Assembly (NCBI RefSeq): GCF_030403745.1
Contig: NZ_JAQMWP010000009.1
Coordinates: forward strand, 62,001-126,000
Reading direction: 5' to 3'
Length of the DNA: 64,000 nucleotides
Source: Streptomyces sp. S.PB5
Lineage (GTDB): Bacteria > Actinomycetota > Actinomycetes > Streptomycetales > Streptomycetaceae
Numbering within the stretch: the stretch's first letter is position 1; each line of letters opens with the position of its first letter. Of this stretch, positions 33,992 to 42,890 are shown in pieces. A program made the translations under genes and the position numbers. The notes below the pieces were generated by a model. It was not told the DNA's origin. It saw only the letters and a program-made list of their open reading frames with translations, and made no database searches.

Positions 33992-35416
33992 CTACTTCTC
34001 GCCGCCCAGGTGGTGGACGCGGACCATGTTGGTGGTGCCGGGGACGCCGGGGGGCGAGCCCGCGGTGATGATGACGATGTCGCCCTCGCTGAAGCGGTTC
34101 AGCTTGGAGACCTCGCCGTCGACCAGGTCGACCATCTCGTCGGTGCTGTTGACGAACGGCACGACGTGCGACTCCACGCCCCAGCTGAGGGTCAGCTGGT
34201 TGCGGGTGCCCTCGTCCGTGGTGAAGGCGATGATCGGCTGGGCCGCGCGGTAGCGGCACAGACGACGGGCCGTGTCACCGGACTTGGTGAAGGCGATCAG
34301 GCCCTTGCCGCCGAGGAAGTCGGCGATCTCGCAGGCGGCGCGGGCGACCGAACCGCCCTGCGTACGCGGCTTCTTGCCCGGGACGAGCGGCTGCAGGCCC
34401 TTGGAGAGCAGCTCCTGCTCGGCCGCCTGGACGATCTTCGACATCGTCTTGACGGTCTCGATCGGGTAGGCGCCGACGGAGGACTCCGCCGAGAGCATGA
34501 CCGCGTCCGCGCCGTCCAGGATCGCGTTGGCCACGTCGGAGGCCTCGGCGCGGGTGGGGCGGGAGTTGGTGATCATCGACTCCATCATCTGGGTCGCCAC
34601 GATCACCGGCTTGGCGTTGCGGCGGCACAGCTCGATGAGGCGCTTCTGCACCATCGGGACCTTCTCGAGCGGGTACTCGACGGCGAGGTCGCCGCGGGCC
34701 ACCATGACGGCGTCGAACGCCATCACGACGTCCTCCATGTTCGCCACCGCCTGCGGCTTCTCCACCTTGGCGATGACGGGGACCCGGCGGCCCTCCTCGT
34801 CCATCACCTTGTGGACGTCCTGCACGTCGTTCGCGTCCCGGACGAAGGAGAGCGCGACCATGTCGCAGCCCATGCGCAGCGCGAACCGGAGGTCCTCGAC
34901 GTCCTTCTCGGAGAGCGCGGGCACGTTGACGGCCGCGCCGGGCAGGTTGATGCCCTTGTGGTCGGAGACGACACCGCCCTCGATGACGATCGTCTTGACC
35001 CGGGGGCCCTCGACGTCCAGGACCTTCAGCTCGACGTTGCCGTCGTTGATGAGGATCTGGTCGCCGCGCGAGACATCGCCCGGCAGGCCCTTGTAGGTGG
35101 TCCCGCAGATCTGCTTGTCACCCGGGACGTCCTCGGTGGTGATGACGAACTCGTCACCGCGCTCCAGCTCCACCGGACCCTCGGCGAAGGTCTCCAGACG
35201 GATCTTCGGACCCTGGAGGTCGGCGAGGACACCGACGGCCCGGCCCGTCTCCTTGGCGGCGGCACGGACGCGGTCGTACCGCCCCTGGTGCTCTGCGTGC
35301 GTGCCGTGGCTGAAGTTGAAGCGGGCCACATTCATGCCGGCCTCGATCAGCGACACCAGCTGTTCATGGGAGTCGACCGCGGGGCCGAGAGTACAGACGA
35401 TTTTCGAACGGCGCAT
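33992..35416 (-). CDS. pyk: Pyruvate kinase
   Basis: 474 residues, full length. It converts phosphoenolpyruvate and ADP to pyruvate and ATP. Motifs: SKIVCTLGPA at the start, NFSHG, the metal/PEP site VIAKVEKPQA and MVARGDLAVEYP, TQMMESM, and the C-terminal domain with FTKSGDTARR. It faces the same way as ackA-pta but is separated from ackA by 100 bp carrying its own palindrome (35444-35457). Streptomyces have two pyk genes; this context matches the second (SCO5423-like). Confidence 0.95.
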   Translation of the reverse strand: MRRSKIVCTLGPAVDSHEQLVSLIEAGMNVARFNFSHGTHAEHQGRYDRVRAAAKETGRAVGVLADLQGPKIRLETFAEGPVELERGDEFVITTEDVPGDKQICGTTYKGLPGDVSRGDQILINDGNVELKVLDVEGPRVKTIVIEGGVVSDHKGINLPGAAVNVPALSEKDVEDLRFALRMGCDMVALSFVRDANDVQDVHKVMDEEGRRVPVIAKVEKPQAVANMEDVVMAFDAVMVARGDLAVEYPLEKVPMVQKRLIELCRRNAKPVIVATQMMESMITNSRPTRAEASDVANAILDGADAVMLSAESSVGAYPIETVKTMSKIVQAAEQELLSKGLQPLVPGKKPRTQGGSVARAACEIADFLGGKGLIAFTKSGDTARRLCRYRAAQPIIAFTTDEGTRNQLTLSWGVESHVVPFVNSTDEMVDLVDGEVSKLNRFSEGDIVIITAGSPPGVPGTTNMVRVHHLGGEK

Positions 35417-35443
35417 GGGGCGATCCTATCGGTTTGTTTCGCT

Positions 35444-35457
35444 ACGGAATATTCCGT
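35444..35457. promoter_or_regulatory. Palindrome in the pyk promoter region
   Basis: ACGGAATATTCCGT, a perfect 14-bp palindrome 28 bp before the pyk start in an unusually AT-rich 60-bp stretch. Candidate operator, possibly overlapping the -10 region; the regulator is unknown. Confidence 0.5.
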
Positions 35458-35516
35458 CTGGTGGAAGATACAAATGGGCGGCAATGCGCTCAGGCGTGTT
35501 ACTGCCGTGTAATCCC

Positions 35517-36734
35517 TCAGCCCTTCATTCCGACCAGTGCGTAGGTCTGAGTCGCGATCTCCAGTTCTTCATCGGTGGGCACCACGGCCACGGCCACGCG
35601 ACCGTGCTCCGGCGAGATCAGCCGCGGTTCGTCGCTCCGTACGGCGTTGAGCTCGCTGTCCACCATGAGGCCCAGTTCCTCAAGGCCCGCCACCGCAGCC
35701 TCTCGCACGGGGCTCGCGTTTTCCCCGACTCCCGCTGTGAAGGCGACCGCGTCCACCCGGCCGAGCACGGCGTAATACGCGCCGATGTACTTCTTCAAAC
35801 GGTGAATGTAGATGTCGAAGGCGAGTTGCGCCTGTTCGTCACCCTCGTCCACGCGGCGGCGGATCTCCCGCATGTCGTTGTCCCCGCAGAGCCCGATGAG
35901 ACCGCTCTTCTTGTTGAGAAGAGTGTCGATCTCGTCCGTGGACATTCCGCCAACGCGCATCAAATGGAAGATGACGGCAGGGTCCATGTCTCCGGATCGC
36001 GTACCCATCACGAGCCCCTCCAAAGGCGTCAGCCCCATGGAGGTGTCCACGCACCGCCCACCGCGTACGGCGGAGGCGGACGCCCCGTTGCCGAGGTGCA
36101 GCACGATGACGTTCACGTCCTCGGGCGCCTTGCCCAGCAGCTTCGCCGTCGCCCGGGAGACGTACGCGTGCGAGGTGCCGTGGAAGCCGTAGCGCCGGAC
36201 GCGGTACTCGTCGGCGGTCGCGGTGTCGATGGCGTAGCGGGCGGCCGACTCCGGCATCGTCGTGTGGAACGCGGTGTCGAAGACGGCGACCTGGGGGAGG
36301 TCGGGGCGCAGCGCCTGGGCGGTGCGGATGCCGGTGAGGTTGGCGGGGTTGTGCAGCGGGGCGACCGGGATGAGCCGCTCGATCTCGGCGAGGACCTTGT
36401 CGTCGATGACGGTGGGCGCGGTGAAGGTCTGGCCGCCGTGCACGACCCGGTGCCCGATGGCGGCCAGCTCGGGCGAGTCGAGCCCGAGCCCGTCCTTGGC
36501 GAGTTCTTCCGATACGGCCTTCAGGGCGGCCTCGTGATCGCGGATCGGTCCGGTCCACTCGCGGGTGGTGTCGGACTCGACGTGCGTGTGCTTGAGGCGG
36601 GAGGTCTCCTCGCCGATCCGCTCGACGAGTCCCATGGCCAGCCGGCTGCTGTCGCTCATGTCGAGCAGCTGGTACTTCACCGACGAGGAGCCGGAGTTGA
36701 GGACGAGGACGCGGGTTCCGCGGGGGGAGCTCAC
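35517..36734 (-). CDS. ackA: Acetate kinase
   Basis: 405 residues from the GTG at 36734, which overlaps the pta stop (GTGA). It transfers phosphate between acetyl-phosphate and ADP, yielding acetate and ATP. Family motifs are LVLNSGSSSVKYQL, the catalytic region AFHTTMPESAARYAI, RRYGFHGTSH, LHLGNGASASAV and AFTAGVGENA. With pta it forms the overflow/acetate-assimilation pathway and also sets cellular acetyl-phosphate levels. Confidence 0.95.
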   Translation of the reverse strand: MSSPRGTRVLVLNSGSSSVKYQLLDMSDSSRLAMGLVERIGEETSRLKHTHVESDTTREWTGPIRDHEAALKAVSEELAKDGLGLDSPELAAIGHRVVHGGQTFTAPTVIDDKVLAEIERLIPVAPLHNPANLTGIRTAQALRPDLPQVAVFDTAFHTTMPESAARYAIDTATADEYRVRRYGFHGTSHAYVSRATAKLLGKAPEDVNVIVLHLGNGASASAVRGGRCVDTSMGLTPLEGLVMGTRSGDMDPAVIFHLMRVGGMSTDEIDTLLNKKSGLIGLCGDNDMREIRRRVDEGDEQAQLAFDIYIHRLKKYIGAYYAVLGRVDAVAFTAGVGENASPVREAAVAGLEELGLMVDSELNAVRSDEPRLISPEHGRVAVAVVPTDEELEIATQTYALVGMKG

Positions 36735-38839
36735 TGGGCGGTTGCCTTCTCGGTCGGGGACGACGGGGCGGGGGACTGGGCCTGGATCGCCGTGATGGCG
36801 ACGGTGTTGACGATGTCCTGGACGAGCGCGCCCCGGGACAGGTCGTTGACCGGCTTGCGCAGCCCCTGCAGGACCGGCCCGACGGCGATCGCGCCGGCCG
36901 AACGCTGCACGGCCTTGTAGGTGTTGTTGCCGGTGTTGAGGTCGGGGAAGATCAACACGCTTGCCTGACCGGCGACTTCGGACTCCGGCAGCTTGGTCGC
37001 GGCCACGGTCGGCTCGACGGCCGCGTCGTACTGGATCGGCCCCTCGATCTTCAGATCGGCCCGCCGCAGCCGCACCAGCTCGGTGGCCTCGCGCACCTTG
37101 TCGACGTCGGCGCCCGACCCCGACGTGCCCGTCGAGTACGACAGCATCGCGATCCGCGCCTCCACCCCGAACTGCTCGGCGGTGGCGGCCGACTGGATGG
37201 CGATGTCGGCGAGCTGCTCGGCGTCGGGGTCGGGGTTCACGGCGCAGTCGCCGTAGACGAGGACCTTGTCGGCGAGGCACATGAAGAAGACGGACGAGAC
37301 GATGTCGGCGTCCGGCTTGGTCTTGATGATCTCGAAGGCGGGCCGGATGGTCGCCGCCGTGGAGTGCACGGAGCCGGAGACCATGCCGTCGGCGAGCCCC
37401 TCCTGGACCATCAGCGTGCCGAAGTAGTTGACGTCGGAGACGACGTCGTAGGCCAGCTCCACGGTCACGCCCTTGTGGGCGCGCAGGGCGGCGTACTTCT
37501 CGGCGAAGGAGTCGCGCAGTTCGCTGGTGGCCGGGTCGATCAGCTGGGCCTGGCCGAGGTCGATACCGAGGTCGGCGGCCTTCTTGCGGATCTGGTCGAC
37601 GGGACCGAGGAGGGTGAGTTCGCAGACCCCGCGGCGCAGCAGCACCTCGGCGGCGTGCAGGACGCGGGGCTCGGTGCCCTCGGGGAGGACGACACGGCGC
37701 TTGTCCGAGCGGGCCTGTTCGAGGAGCTTGTGCTCGAACATCATCGGTGTGACCCGGTCGTTGCTGGGTGCGGAGACCCGCTTGAGGAGGTCGCCGGTCT
37801 CGACGTACCGCTCGAAGAGGCCGAGCGCGGTCTCCGCCTTGCGCGGGGTGGCCGCGTTCAACTTCCCTTCCATGGCGAAGAGTTGCTCGGCGGTGGGGAA
37901 GCTCAGGCCCGGGACCGAGAGGACCGGGGTGCCCGGGGCGAGACGGGCGGCGAGGGTGAGGACGTCGTCGCCCGGCACCTCGTTGAGGGTGAGCACCACG
38001 CCGGCTATCGGCGGGGTGCCGGCGCTGTGCGCGGCCAGTGCGCCGACGACCAGGTCGGCGCGGTCGCCCGGGGTCACGACGAGACACCCCGGCGTCAGGG
38101 CGCCGAGGAAGTTCGGCAGCATGGCGCCACCGAAGACGAACCCGAGCGCGTCCCGGGCCAGCCCCGAGTCGTCGCCGAGCAGCACCTTGGCGCCGAGGGC
38201 CTGGCCGATCTGGGAGACGGTCGGCGCGGAGAGCGCGGGCTCGTCGGGGAGGACGTAGCAGGGGACGGGCATCCGCGAGGAGTCCAGCCGCTCGGCGATG
38301 AGGTCCCGGTCCTCGCGGGCGACCCGGTTGGCGATCATCGCGAGGACGTCACAGCCCAGACCGTCGTAGGCGCGGTAGGCGTTGCGGGTCTCGGCGAGCA
38401 CGGACTCGGCGGTCTGCCGGCGGCCGCCGACGACGGGGATCACCGAGGCGCCGAACTCGTTGGCGAGCCGGGCGTTGAGGGAGAGCTCGTCGGGCAGCTG
38501 GGTGTCGGCGTAGTCCGTCCCCAGGACGAGTACGACGTCGTAGTCCCGCGCGACGAGATGGAACCGGTCGACGAGCGTCGAGACCAGCTCGTCCGTCCCC
38601 CGCTCGGCCTGGAGGGCGGACGCCTCGTGGTAGTCCATGCCGTAGACGGTGGCCGGGTCCTGGGAGAGGCGATAACGCGCGCGCAGCAGCTCGAACAGGC
38701 GATCGGGACTGTGGTGGACGAGGGGCCGGAAGACACCCACCCGGTCGACCTGCCGGGTCAGCAGCTCCATGACTCCCAGCTCGACGACCTGCCGGCCGTC
38801 GCCGCGGTCGATTCCGGTCACGTACACGCTGCGGGTCAC
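36731..38839 (-). CDS. pta: Phosphate acetyltransferase, long form
   Basis: 702 residues. The N-terminal half (1 to about 360) carries an inactive BioD-like P-loop domain (MTRSVYVTGIDRGDGR) and a DRTGG-type domain. The C-terminal catalytic PTA_PTB domain (about 370-690) has VVLPEGTEPRVLHAA, GLADGMVSGSVHSTAATIRPA, LSYSTGTSGSGAD and FPDLNTGNNTYKAVQR. It makes acetyl-phosphate from acetyl-CoA. The GTG start is preceded by GGAGAG. Coupled to ackA by overlap; divergent from pfkA. The first residues GIDRGDG are a degenerate version of the usual Walker-type loop. Confidence 0.95.
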   Translation of the reverse strand: MTRSVYVTGIDRGDGRQVVELGVMELLTRQVDRVGVFRPLVHHSPDRLFELLRARYRLSQDPATVYGMDYHEASALQAERGTDELVSTLVDRFHLVARDYDVVLVLGTDYADTQLPDELSLNARLANEFGASVIPVVGGRRQTAESVLAETRNAYRAYDGLGCDVLAMIANRVAREDRDLIAERLDSSRMPVPCYVLPDEPALSAPTVSQIGQALGAKVLLGDDSGLARDALGFVFGGAMLPNFLGALTPGCLVVTPGDRADLVVGALAAHSAGTPPIAGVVLTLNEVPGDDVLTLAARLAPGTPVLSVPGLSFPTAEQLFAMEGKLNAATPRKAETALGLFERYVETGDLLKRVSAPSNDRVTPMMFEHKLLEQARSDKRRVVLPEGTEPRVLHAAEVLLRRGVCELTLLGPVDQIRKKAADLGIDLGQAQLIDPATSELRDSFAEKYAALRAHKGVTVELAYDVVSDVNYFGTLMVQEGLADGMVSGSVHSTAATIRPAFEIIKTKPDADIVSSVFFMCLADKVLVYGDCAVNPDPDAEQLADIAIQSAATAEQFGVEARIAMLSYSTGTSGSGADVDKVREATELVRLRRADLKIEGPIQYDAAVEPTVAATKLPESEVAGQASVLIFPDLNTGNNTYKAVQRSAGAIAVGPVLQGLRKPVNDLSRGALVQDIVNTVAITAIQAQSPAPSSPTEKATAQ

Positions 38840-38936
38840 GCGTGCTCTCCGTTCAGAAAGAGGGGGCGCAGTTCAGGAAGTAGGGGCACAGTTCAGAGGG
38901 GTACAAAGATCGCCCACCGGGGTGAGCAGAACCCTC

Positions 38937-38965
38937 TTGACAGTACCCCCGCAGGTAGATAAGGC
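38937..38965 (+). promoter_or_regulatory. pfkA promoter
   Basis: TTGACA at 38937-38942, 17-bp spacer, TAAGGC at 38960-38965. This predicts a leader of about 150 nt before the ATG at 39124, containing the repeated CCGTACGG boxes. Confidence 0.55.
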
Positions 38966-39027
38966 GCCCGTCAGGCCCAAGGGCCCGGAGGCGGGACGAA
39001 AGGCCTCCGGTGGCCTACCAGGACGGA

Positions 39028-39046
39028 CCGTACGGAAACCGTACGG
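39028..39046. promoter_or_regulatory. Twin CCGTACGG boxes in the pta-pfkA gap
   Basis: Two copies of the 8-bp palindrome CCGTACGG separated by AAA, about 80 bp before pfkA. The double symmetric arrangement suggests a protein-binding site for a regulator of the glycolytic genes; none is known to me. Confidence 0.4.
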
Positions 39047-39123
39047 AATCGTCATCGACCTGGGGATCGTGAAACAATCGTGCTGGCTCACCGGTATCAA
39101 CAGCGAGCAGGAGACACAGCACG

Positions 39124-40149
39124 ATGCGTATCGGAGTTCTCACCGCAGGCGGCGACTGCCCCGGCCTGAACGCAGTGATCCGGTCGGTCGTGCACCGAGC
39201 GGTCGACAACTACGGCGACGAGGTCATCGGCTTCGAGGACGGATACTCCGGACTGCTGGACGGCCGTTACCGTGCGCTTGACCTCGACAGCGTGAGCGGC
39301 ATCCTGGCCCGCGGCGGCACCATCCTCGGCTCCTCCCGGCTGGAGCGCGACCGTCTGCGCGAGGCCTGCGAGCGGGCCGAGGACATGGTCGCGGAGTTCG
39401 GCATCGACGCCCTGATCCCGATCGGCGGCGAGGGCACGCTGACGGCGGCGCGGATGCTGTCGGACGCGGGGCTGCCGGTGGTCGGAGTGCCGAAGACGAT
39501 CGACAACGACATCTCGTCGACGGACCGGACGTTCGGCTTCGACACGGCGGTCGGTGTCGCGACGGAGGCGATGGACCGCCTGAAGACGACGGCCGAGTCC
39601 CACCAGCGGGTGATGGTGGTCGAGGTCATGGGCCGGCACGCGGGCTGGATCGCGCTGGAGTCGGGGATGGCGGCGGGTGCGCACGGTATTTGTCTGCCCG
39701 AGCGTCCGTTCGATCCGGCTGACCTGGTGAAGATGGTCGAGGAGCGGTTCTCGCGAGGGAAGAAGTTCGCGGTGATCTGCGTGGCCGAGGGTGCGCATCC
39801 TGCCGAGGGGTCCATGGACTACGGCAAGGGTGAGATCGACCAGTTCGGACACGAGCGGTTCCAGGGCATCGGTACGGCGTTGGCGTACGAGCTGGAACGG
39901 CGGCTCGGCAAGGAGTCCAAGCCGGTCATCCTCGGGCATGTGCAGCGGGGTGGTGTGCCGACGGCGTACGACCGGGTGCTCGCGACGCGGTTCGGGTGGC
40001 ATGCGGTGGAGGCGGCGCACCGTGGGGAGTTCGGCCGGATGACCGCCCTGCGCGGGACGGACATCGTGATGGTGCCGTTGGCGGAGGCGGTGACCGAGTT
40101 GAAGACGGTGCCGAAGGATCGGATGGACGAGGCGGAGTCGGTCTTCTAG
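39124..40149 (+). CDS. pfkA: 6-phosphofructokinase (ATP-type of the actinobacterial group)
   Basis: 341 residues. It phosphorylates fructose 6-phosphate to the 1,6-bisphosphate. GGDCPGLNAVIR opens the protein, GGEGTLTAA gives Gly104, PKTIDNDI gives Lys124 and catalytic Asp127, and MGRHAGWIAL follows. Gly104 marks ATP rather than pyrophosphate use, while Lys124 is the residue of the PPi group; this mixed pair is characteristic of Streptomyces ATP-PFKs. AGGAG precedes the ATG. Streptomyces carry up to three pfkA paralogues; this one matches the copy beside pta-ackA-pyk2. Confidence 0.94.
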   Translation: MRIGVLTAGGDCPGLNAVIRSVVHRAVDNYGDEVIGFEDGYSGLLDGRYRALDLDSVSGILARGGTILGSSRLERDRLREACERAEDMVAEFGIDALIPIGGEGTLTAARMLSDAGLPVVGVPKTIDNDISSTDRTFGFDTAVGVATEAMDRLKTTAESHQRVMVVEVMGRHAGWIALESGMAAGAHGICLPERPFDPADLVKMVEERFSRGKKFAVICVAEGAHPAEGSMDYGKGEIDQFGHERFQGIGTALAYELERRLGKESKPVILGHVQRGGVPTAYDRVLATRFGWHAVEAAHRGEFGRMTALRGTDIVMVPLAEAVTELKTVPKDRMDEAESVF

Positions 40150-40172
40150 GCGGTCCCTTTCGTTTCGTCGGG

Positions 40173-40196
40173 TAGGCGGTCCCTTTCGTCGGGACC
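40173..40196 (+). terminator. Terminator and 17-bp direct repeat after pfkA
   Basis: GGTCCC / GGGACC stem (40178-40183 with 40191-40196) around TTTCGTC. The first part, TAGGCGGTCCCTTTCGT (40173-40189), is an exact copy of 40147-40163, which spans the pfkA stop codon, so the gene end was duplicated. Confidence 0.55.
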
Positions 40197-40197
40197 T

Positions 40198-40968
40198 CTA
40201 GCCCGTGATTTGCTGGACGTTCGTCCAGAAGTTGTCGACGATCCTGTCGAGGTAATCGCGGCCGGAGTGACTGGAGTCACCGGCCGCGTTTCCTTCTCCC
40301 CAGCTCAGCGTCGCGACCATCTGCCCCTGGTACTGCTGGTGCAGCTCCTGGAGGACGTCCTCCAGGAGGCGCCGGTCCAGGGGGACGAGCTTGGCGATGG
40401 GGCGGACGTACGCCTGCCAGCGGGTGGTGACGGCGCTGCGCAGATACTCGGCGAGCCGCGCCTCGCGGCCGGTGACCGTGACGAAGTCCGGCAGGGCCAG
40501 GTCGAGGACCTCGGCGAGGACGGCGGACTGGCGGTCGTTGCCGCGCCAGTCGTTGTTCTCCTCCATGCGCAGATACGCGAGGAGTTCGAGACCGAGGGCA
40601 TGGGCGACGTCCTCGGGGGCCAGGCCGCGGCTGATGCGGTGTTCGCGCAACGTGCGGGGCTTTCCGATGAGTTCACCGGGGGAGCACCACAACACGCCTG
40701 CGAGGGCTGTGAGTTCGGGGCTGGTGGGGTTGGACATCCCGCGTTCCCAGGCGATGACGAGGTCCGGGGTGACGTAGGGGAGGCCGTATGAGGCCCGCAT
40801 GCCGTAGGCGACATGCTCGGGGCCCATGTTCAGGGCGGCACGGAGTCTGCGGGCTGCGGGGGCGTTGAAGGGAGGGCCTGGCTGGTTCGGGAGGGCTGGG
40901 GGTCGGCGCACGGGCACAACGTAGGGGCGCGGGGCTGTGGAGACTACGGTCTGTTCGGCCAGGATCAC
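40198..40968 (-). CDS. Helix-turn-helix regulator with two HTH segments
   Basis: 256 residues. A first Xre-like region (about 38-100: RLRAALNMGPEHVAYGMRASYGLPYVTPDLVIAWERG) is followed by a second (about 105-150: LREHRISRGLAPEDVAHALGLELLAYLRMEEN), and then a helical C-terminal half. This double-HTH organisation is seen in a conserved Streptomyces family beside pfkA. The GTG start at 40968 lacks a ribosome site and TACAAT lies only three bases upstream, so the start may be elsewhere. Targets unknown. Confidence 0.75.
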   Translation of the reverse strand: MILAEQTVVSTAPRPYVVPVRRPPALPNQPGPPFNAPAARRLRAALNMGPEHVAYGMRASYGLPYVTPDLVIAWERGMSNPTSPELTALAGVLWCSPGELIGKPRTLREHRISRGLAPEDVAHALGLELLAYLRMEENNDWRGNDRQSAVLAEVLDLALPDFVTVTGREARLAEYLRSAVTTRWQAYVRPIAKLVPLDRRLLEDVLQELHQQYQGQMVATLSWGEGNAAGDSSHSGRDYLDRIVDNFWTNVQQITG

Positions 40969-41096
40969 GGATTGTAGGAACGTACGGTTTCGGCCAAGGG
41001 TTCGGGTGGCTGGTGCGTTGCTGTCGGTGGGGCGGGGTCGTGGCCAGGATGGCTCGTCACAGATCTTGAGTGCGTGACCGGAAGGGCGGCGGTTCC

Positions 41097-41597
41097 GTGT
41101 ACGAGGTGAACGGCAAGGTAGAGGGGCATATTCGCGAGCGGCTGCTGGCGCCGAACTTCTGGCACCTCGCGACGGTGGGCTCCGACGGGACGCCGCAGAT
41201 CTCGCCCATGTGGGCGGATCTCGAAGGGGAGTACGTGATGGTCAACACGGCAATCGGACGTGTGAAGGAAGAGAACCTGCGGCGCAATCCCGCCGTTTCA
41301 CTGTCCCACCATGATCCGGAGAACCCTTATGACCGGGTGGAGATCCGGGGGCGGGTGGTCCGGTTCGTGGAGGGGGAGGAGGCGGAGCGGTCCATGGACC
41401 GGCTGACGCAGAAGTACATCGGGGAGGAGCGGTATCCGTGGCTCCTCCCCGGGGAGCGGCGGGTGATGTTGTTGATCGAGCCGGTGCGGGTTCGGTGGGT
41501 TGTGGGGGTGGAGCCGTTTCGGGCGGGGGTGTTGCCGGAGGGGGAGGGCAGGGACGGGGGTGCGGGTACGGTCCCGGGTGCGGGGGCGTCAGAGTAG
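41097..41597 (+). CDS. PPOX-class F420-dependent oxidoreductase
   Basis: 166 residues from the GTG at 41097 (VYEVNGKVEGHIRERLLAPNFWHLATVGSDGTPQISPMWADLEG). The split-barrel flavin/F420-binding fold is shown by LATVGSDGTPQISPMW, VRFVEGEEAERSMDRLTQKYIG and RVMLLIEPVRVRWV. Such proteins reduce quinone-like or unsaturated substrates with F420H2 and are frequent in actinobacteria. The last 25 residues are Gly-rich and non-conserved. The upstream in-frame GTG at 41070 is an alternative, but GAAGGG lies correctly for 41097. The gene overlaps the converging DUF397 gene by 9 bp. Confidence 0.85.
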   Translation: MYEVNGKVEGHIRERLLAPNFWHLATVGSDGTPQISPMWADLEGEYVMVNTAIGRVKEENLRRNPAVSLSHHDPENPYDRVEIRGRVVRFVEGEEAERSMDRLTQKYIGEERYPWLLPGERRVMLLIEPVRVRWVVGVEPFRAGVLPEGEGRDGGAGTVPGAGASE

Positions 41598-41780
41598 GTG
41601 GTCTGCTTTGCCGGCCTTGATGTCCCGGATGAGGGTGGCGAGGGCTTCGCGGGTGTCGGTGAGGGGTTCGTGTTCGCGGCCGGCTATGGCTATGTAGGCG
41701 TTGCCGTGGGGGTCGGTGCCTAGGCGGAAGCAGTTGTTTCCTTCGGCGCAGAAGGGTTCTTCCCAGGTGATCTCGGGCAT
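41589..41780 (-). CDS. DUF397-type small protein of a WhiJ-like set
   Basis: 63 residues, MPEITWEEPFCAEGNNCFRLGTDPHGNAYIAIAGREHE..., ending ALATLIRDIKAGKADHLL. This resembles the DUF397 family: a short N-terminal motif with Cys residues, a beta hairpin and a C-terminal helix. It lies 11 bp after an HTH regulator gene of the matching type, with a GAGGAG site. DUF397 proteins are small partners that modulate WhiJ-type regulators in Streptomyces development; the exact role here is unknown. Confidence 0.82.
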   Translation of the reverse strand: MPEITWEEPFCAEGNNCFRLGTDPHGNAYIAIAGREHEPLTDTREALATLIRDIKAGKADHLL

Positions 41781-41791
41781 GGGGGATCTCC

Positions 41792-42643
41792 TCAGAGGTG
41801 CTGGGCGATGGTGTGCATCAGGTCGCGTGAGTCCTGCGAGTTCGCGGTGTGGGCGTGCCACCACTCCATATGGGCCCGGTACTTGGCGAGTTGGGCGTCG
41901 CTGTGAGTGAACTCGCCGCCGTGTGCGGAGTCGAGCTGGACGGTGTCGAGTTGAGGTACGGGGCCTTCGGCGTACAGAACCGCGTGTCCAGCGCCGGGGA
42001 AGGCTCCGGCCTCGACGGGGAGTACGCGTAGCTCGATGTTGTCGTGCTCGGACATCTCGCACAGGTGCAGCAGCTGCTCGCGCATGGCGCGGCGGCCTCC
42101 GAACTGCATGCGCAGGGCCCACTCGTGCACGTACGCGACGTAGTCGACGGGGGTGTCCCGGTCGAGGACCTGCTGCCGCTGCATGCGCTGCATCACGCGC
42201 AGTTCCACCTCTGACTTCGGCAGTGGGGGCAGGGCTGCCGCGAAGATGGCGCGGGCGTAGCTGCTGAGCTGGAGCAGGCCGGGAACGTGGACGGTCTGGT
42301 AGCTGCGCAGCCGGGAGGCGAACCACTCCAACTCGGCTACGTCCAGAAGGCCTTGTGGCAGGTTTCCCCTGAACTGGTCCCACCAACAGCGCTTTCGCGC
42401 ATCGGCCATGGTGGCCAGCGCCTCGATGTAAACCTCGTCGGCGCAGTCGTAGTTGCTGGCGAGTATGCGGACTCGCTCGGGTGAGGTGGCCCGTACTCCC
42501 GACTCCATGTTGGACACCTTCGTGCGGTCCAGACCGAGTAGCCCGGCGGCGTACTCCGTGGTCCGGCCTGCCGCGAGCCGCATTTTGCGCAGCTCGGCGC
42601 CCAGGCGCTTCTGGCGTTCCGTCGGTGCGGGCCTTGTTGGCAT
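41792..42643 (-). CDS. WhiJ/Scr1-like HTH regulator
   Basis: 283 residues from the ATG at 42643 (GGAGGAAGG upstream). The N-terminal Xre HTH spans about 12-68: LGAELRKMRLAAGRTTEYAAGLLGLDRTKVSNMESGVRATS. The C-terminal part (about 90-270) is the DUF5753/Scr1 domain: FASRLRSYQTVHVPGLLQLSSYARAIF, DYVAYVHEWALRMQFGG, NIELRVLPVEAGAFPGAGHAVLY. It belongs to the family that includes WhiJ, which works with a DUF397 protein and an anti-sigma-like ATPase. All three genes are here (41589, 41792 and the divergent 42891). Confidence 0.88.
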   Translation of the reverse strand: MPTRPAPTERQKRLGAELRKMRLAAGRTTEYAAGLLGLDRTKVSNMESGVRATSPERVRILASNYDCADEVYIEALATMADARKRCWWDQFRGNLPQGLLDVAELEWFASRLRSYQTVHVPGLLQLSSYARAIFAAALPPLPKSEVELRVMQRMQRQQVLDRDTPVDYVAYVHEWALRMQFGGRRAMREQLLHLCEMSEHDNIELRVLPVEAGAFPGAGHAVLYAEGPVPQLDTVQLDSAHGGEFTHSDAQLAKYRAHMEWWHAHTANSQDSRDLMHTIAQHL

Positions 42644-42890
42644 CGGCACCTTCCTCCCCGTCGTGGACTGGGTCAGTCTGCACGGCGCGGGCGCGTGAGG
42701 CCAAACCTCTCGGAGGCAATGCTTGAGATGAGGTGGCACACGTGCCCCCAAATGCCCTACCGTCGGTGACGGTTCACTTACGGCGTGCTGTTGCCCGGAA
42801 GTGCATCGCGCGAGCCTGCCTGCGTTCGTGCGACAGGCCACCGGGTGAGTCGGCAGCCGTTCAATGTCCGCTGCCCTCAGAGGAGTTGCC

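Noticed and set aside
34010..35512. 500-codon frame opposite pyk
   Set aside because: Antisense shadow of a confidently identified pyruvate kinase; composition is His/Asp/Val-rich nonsense.
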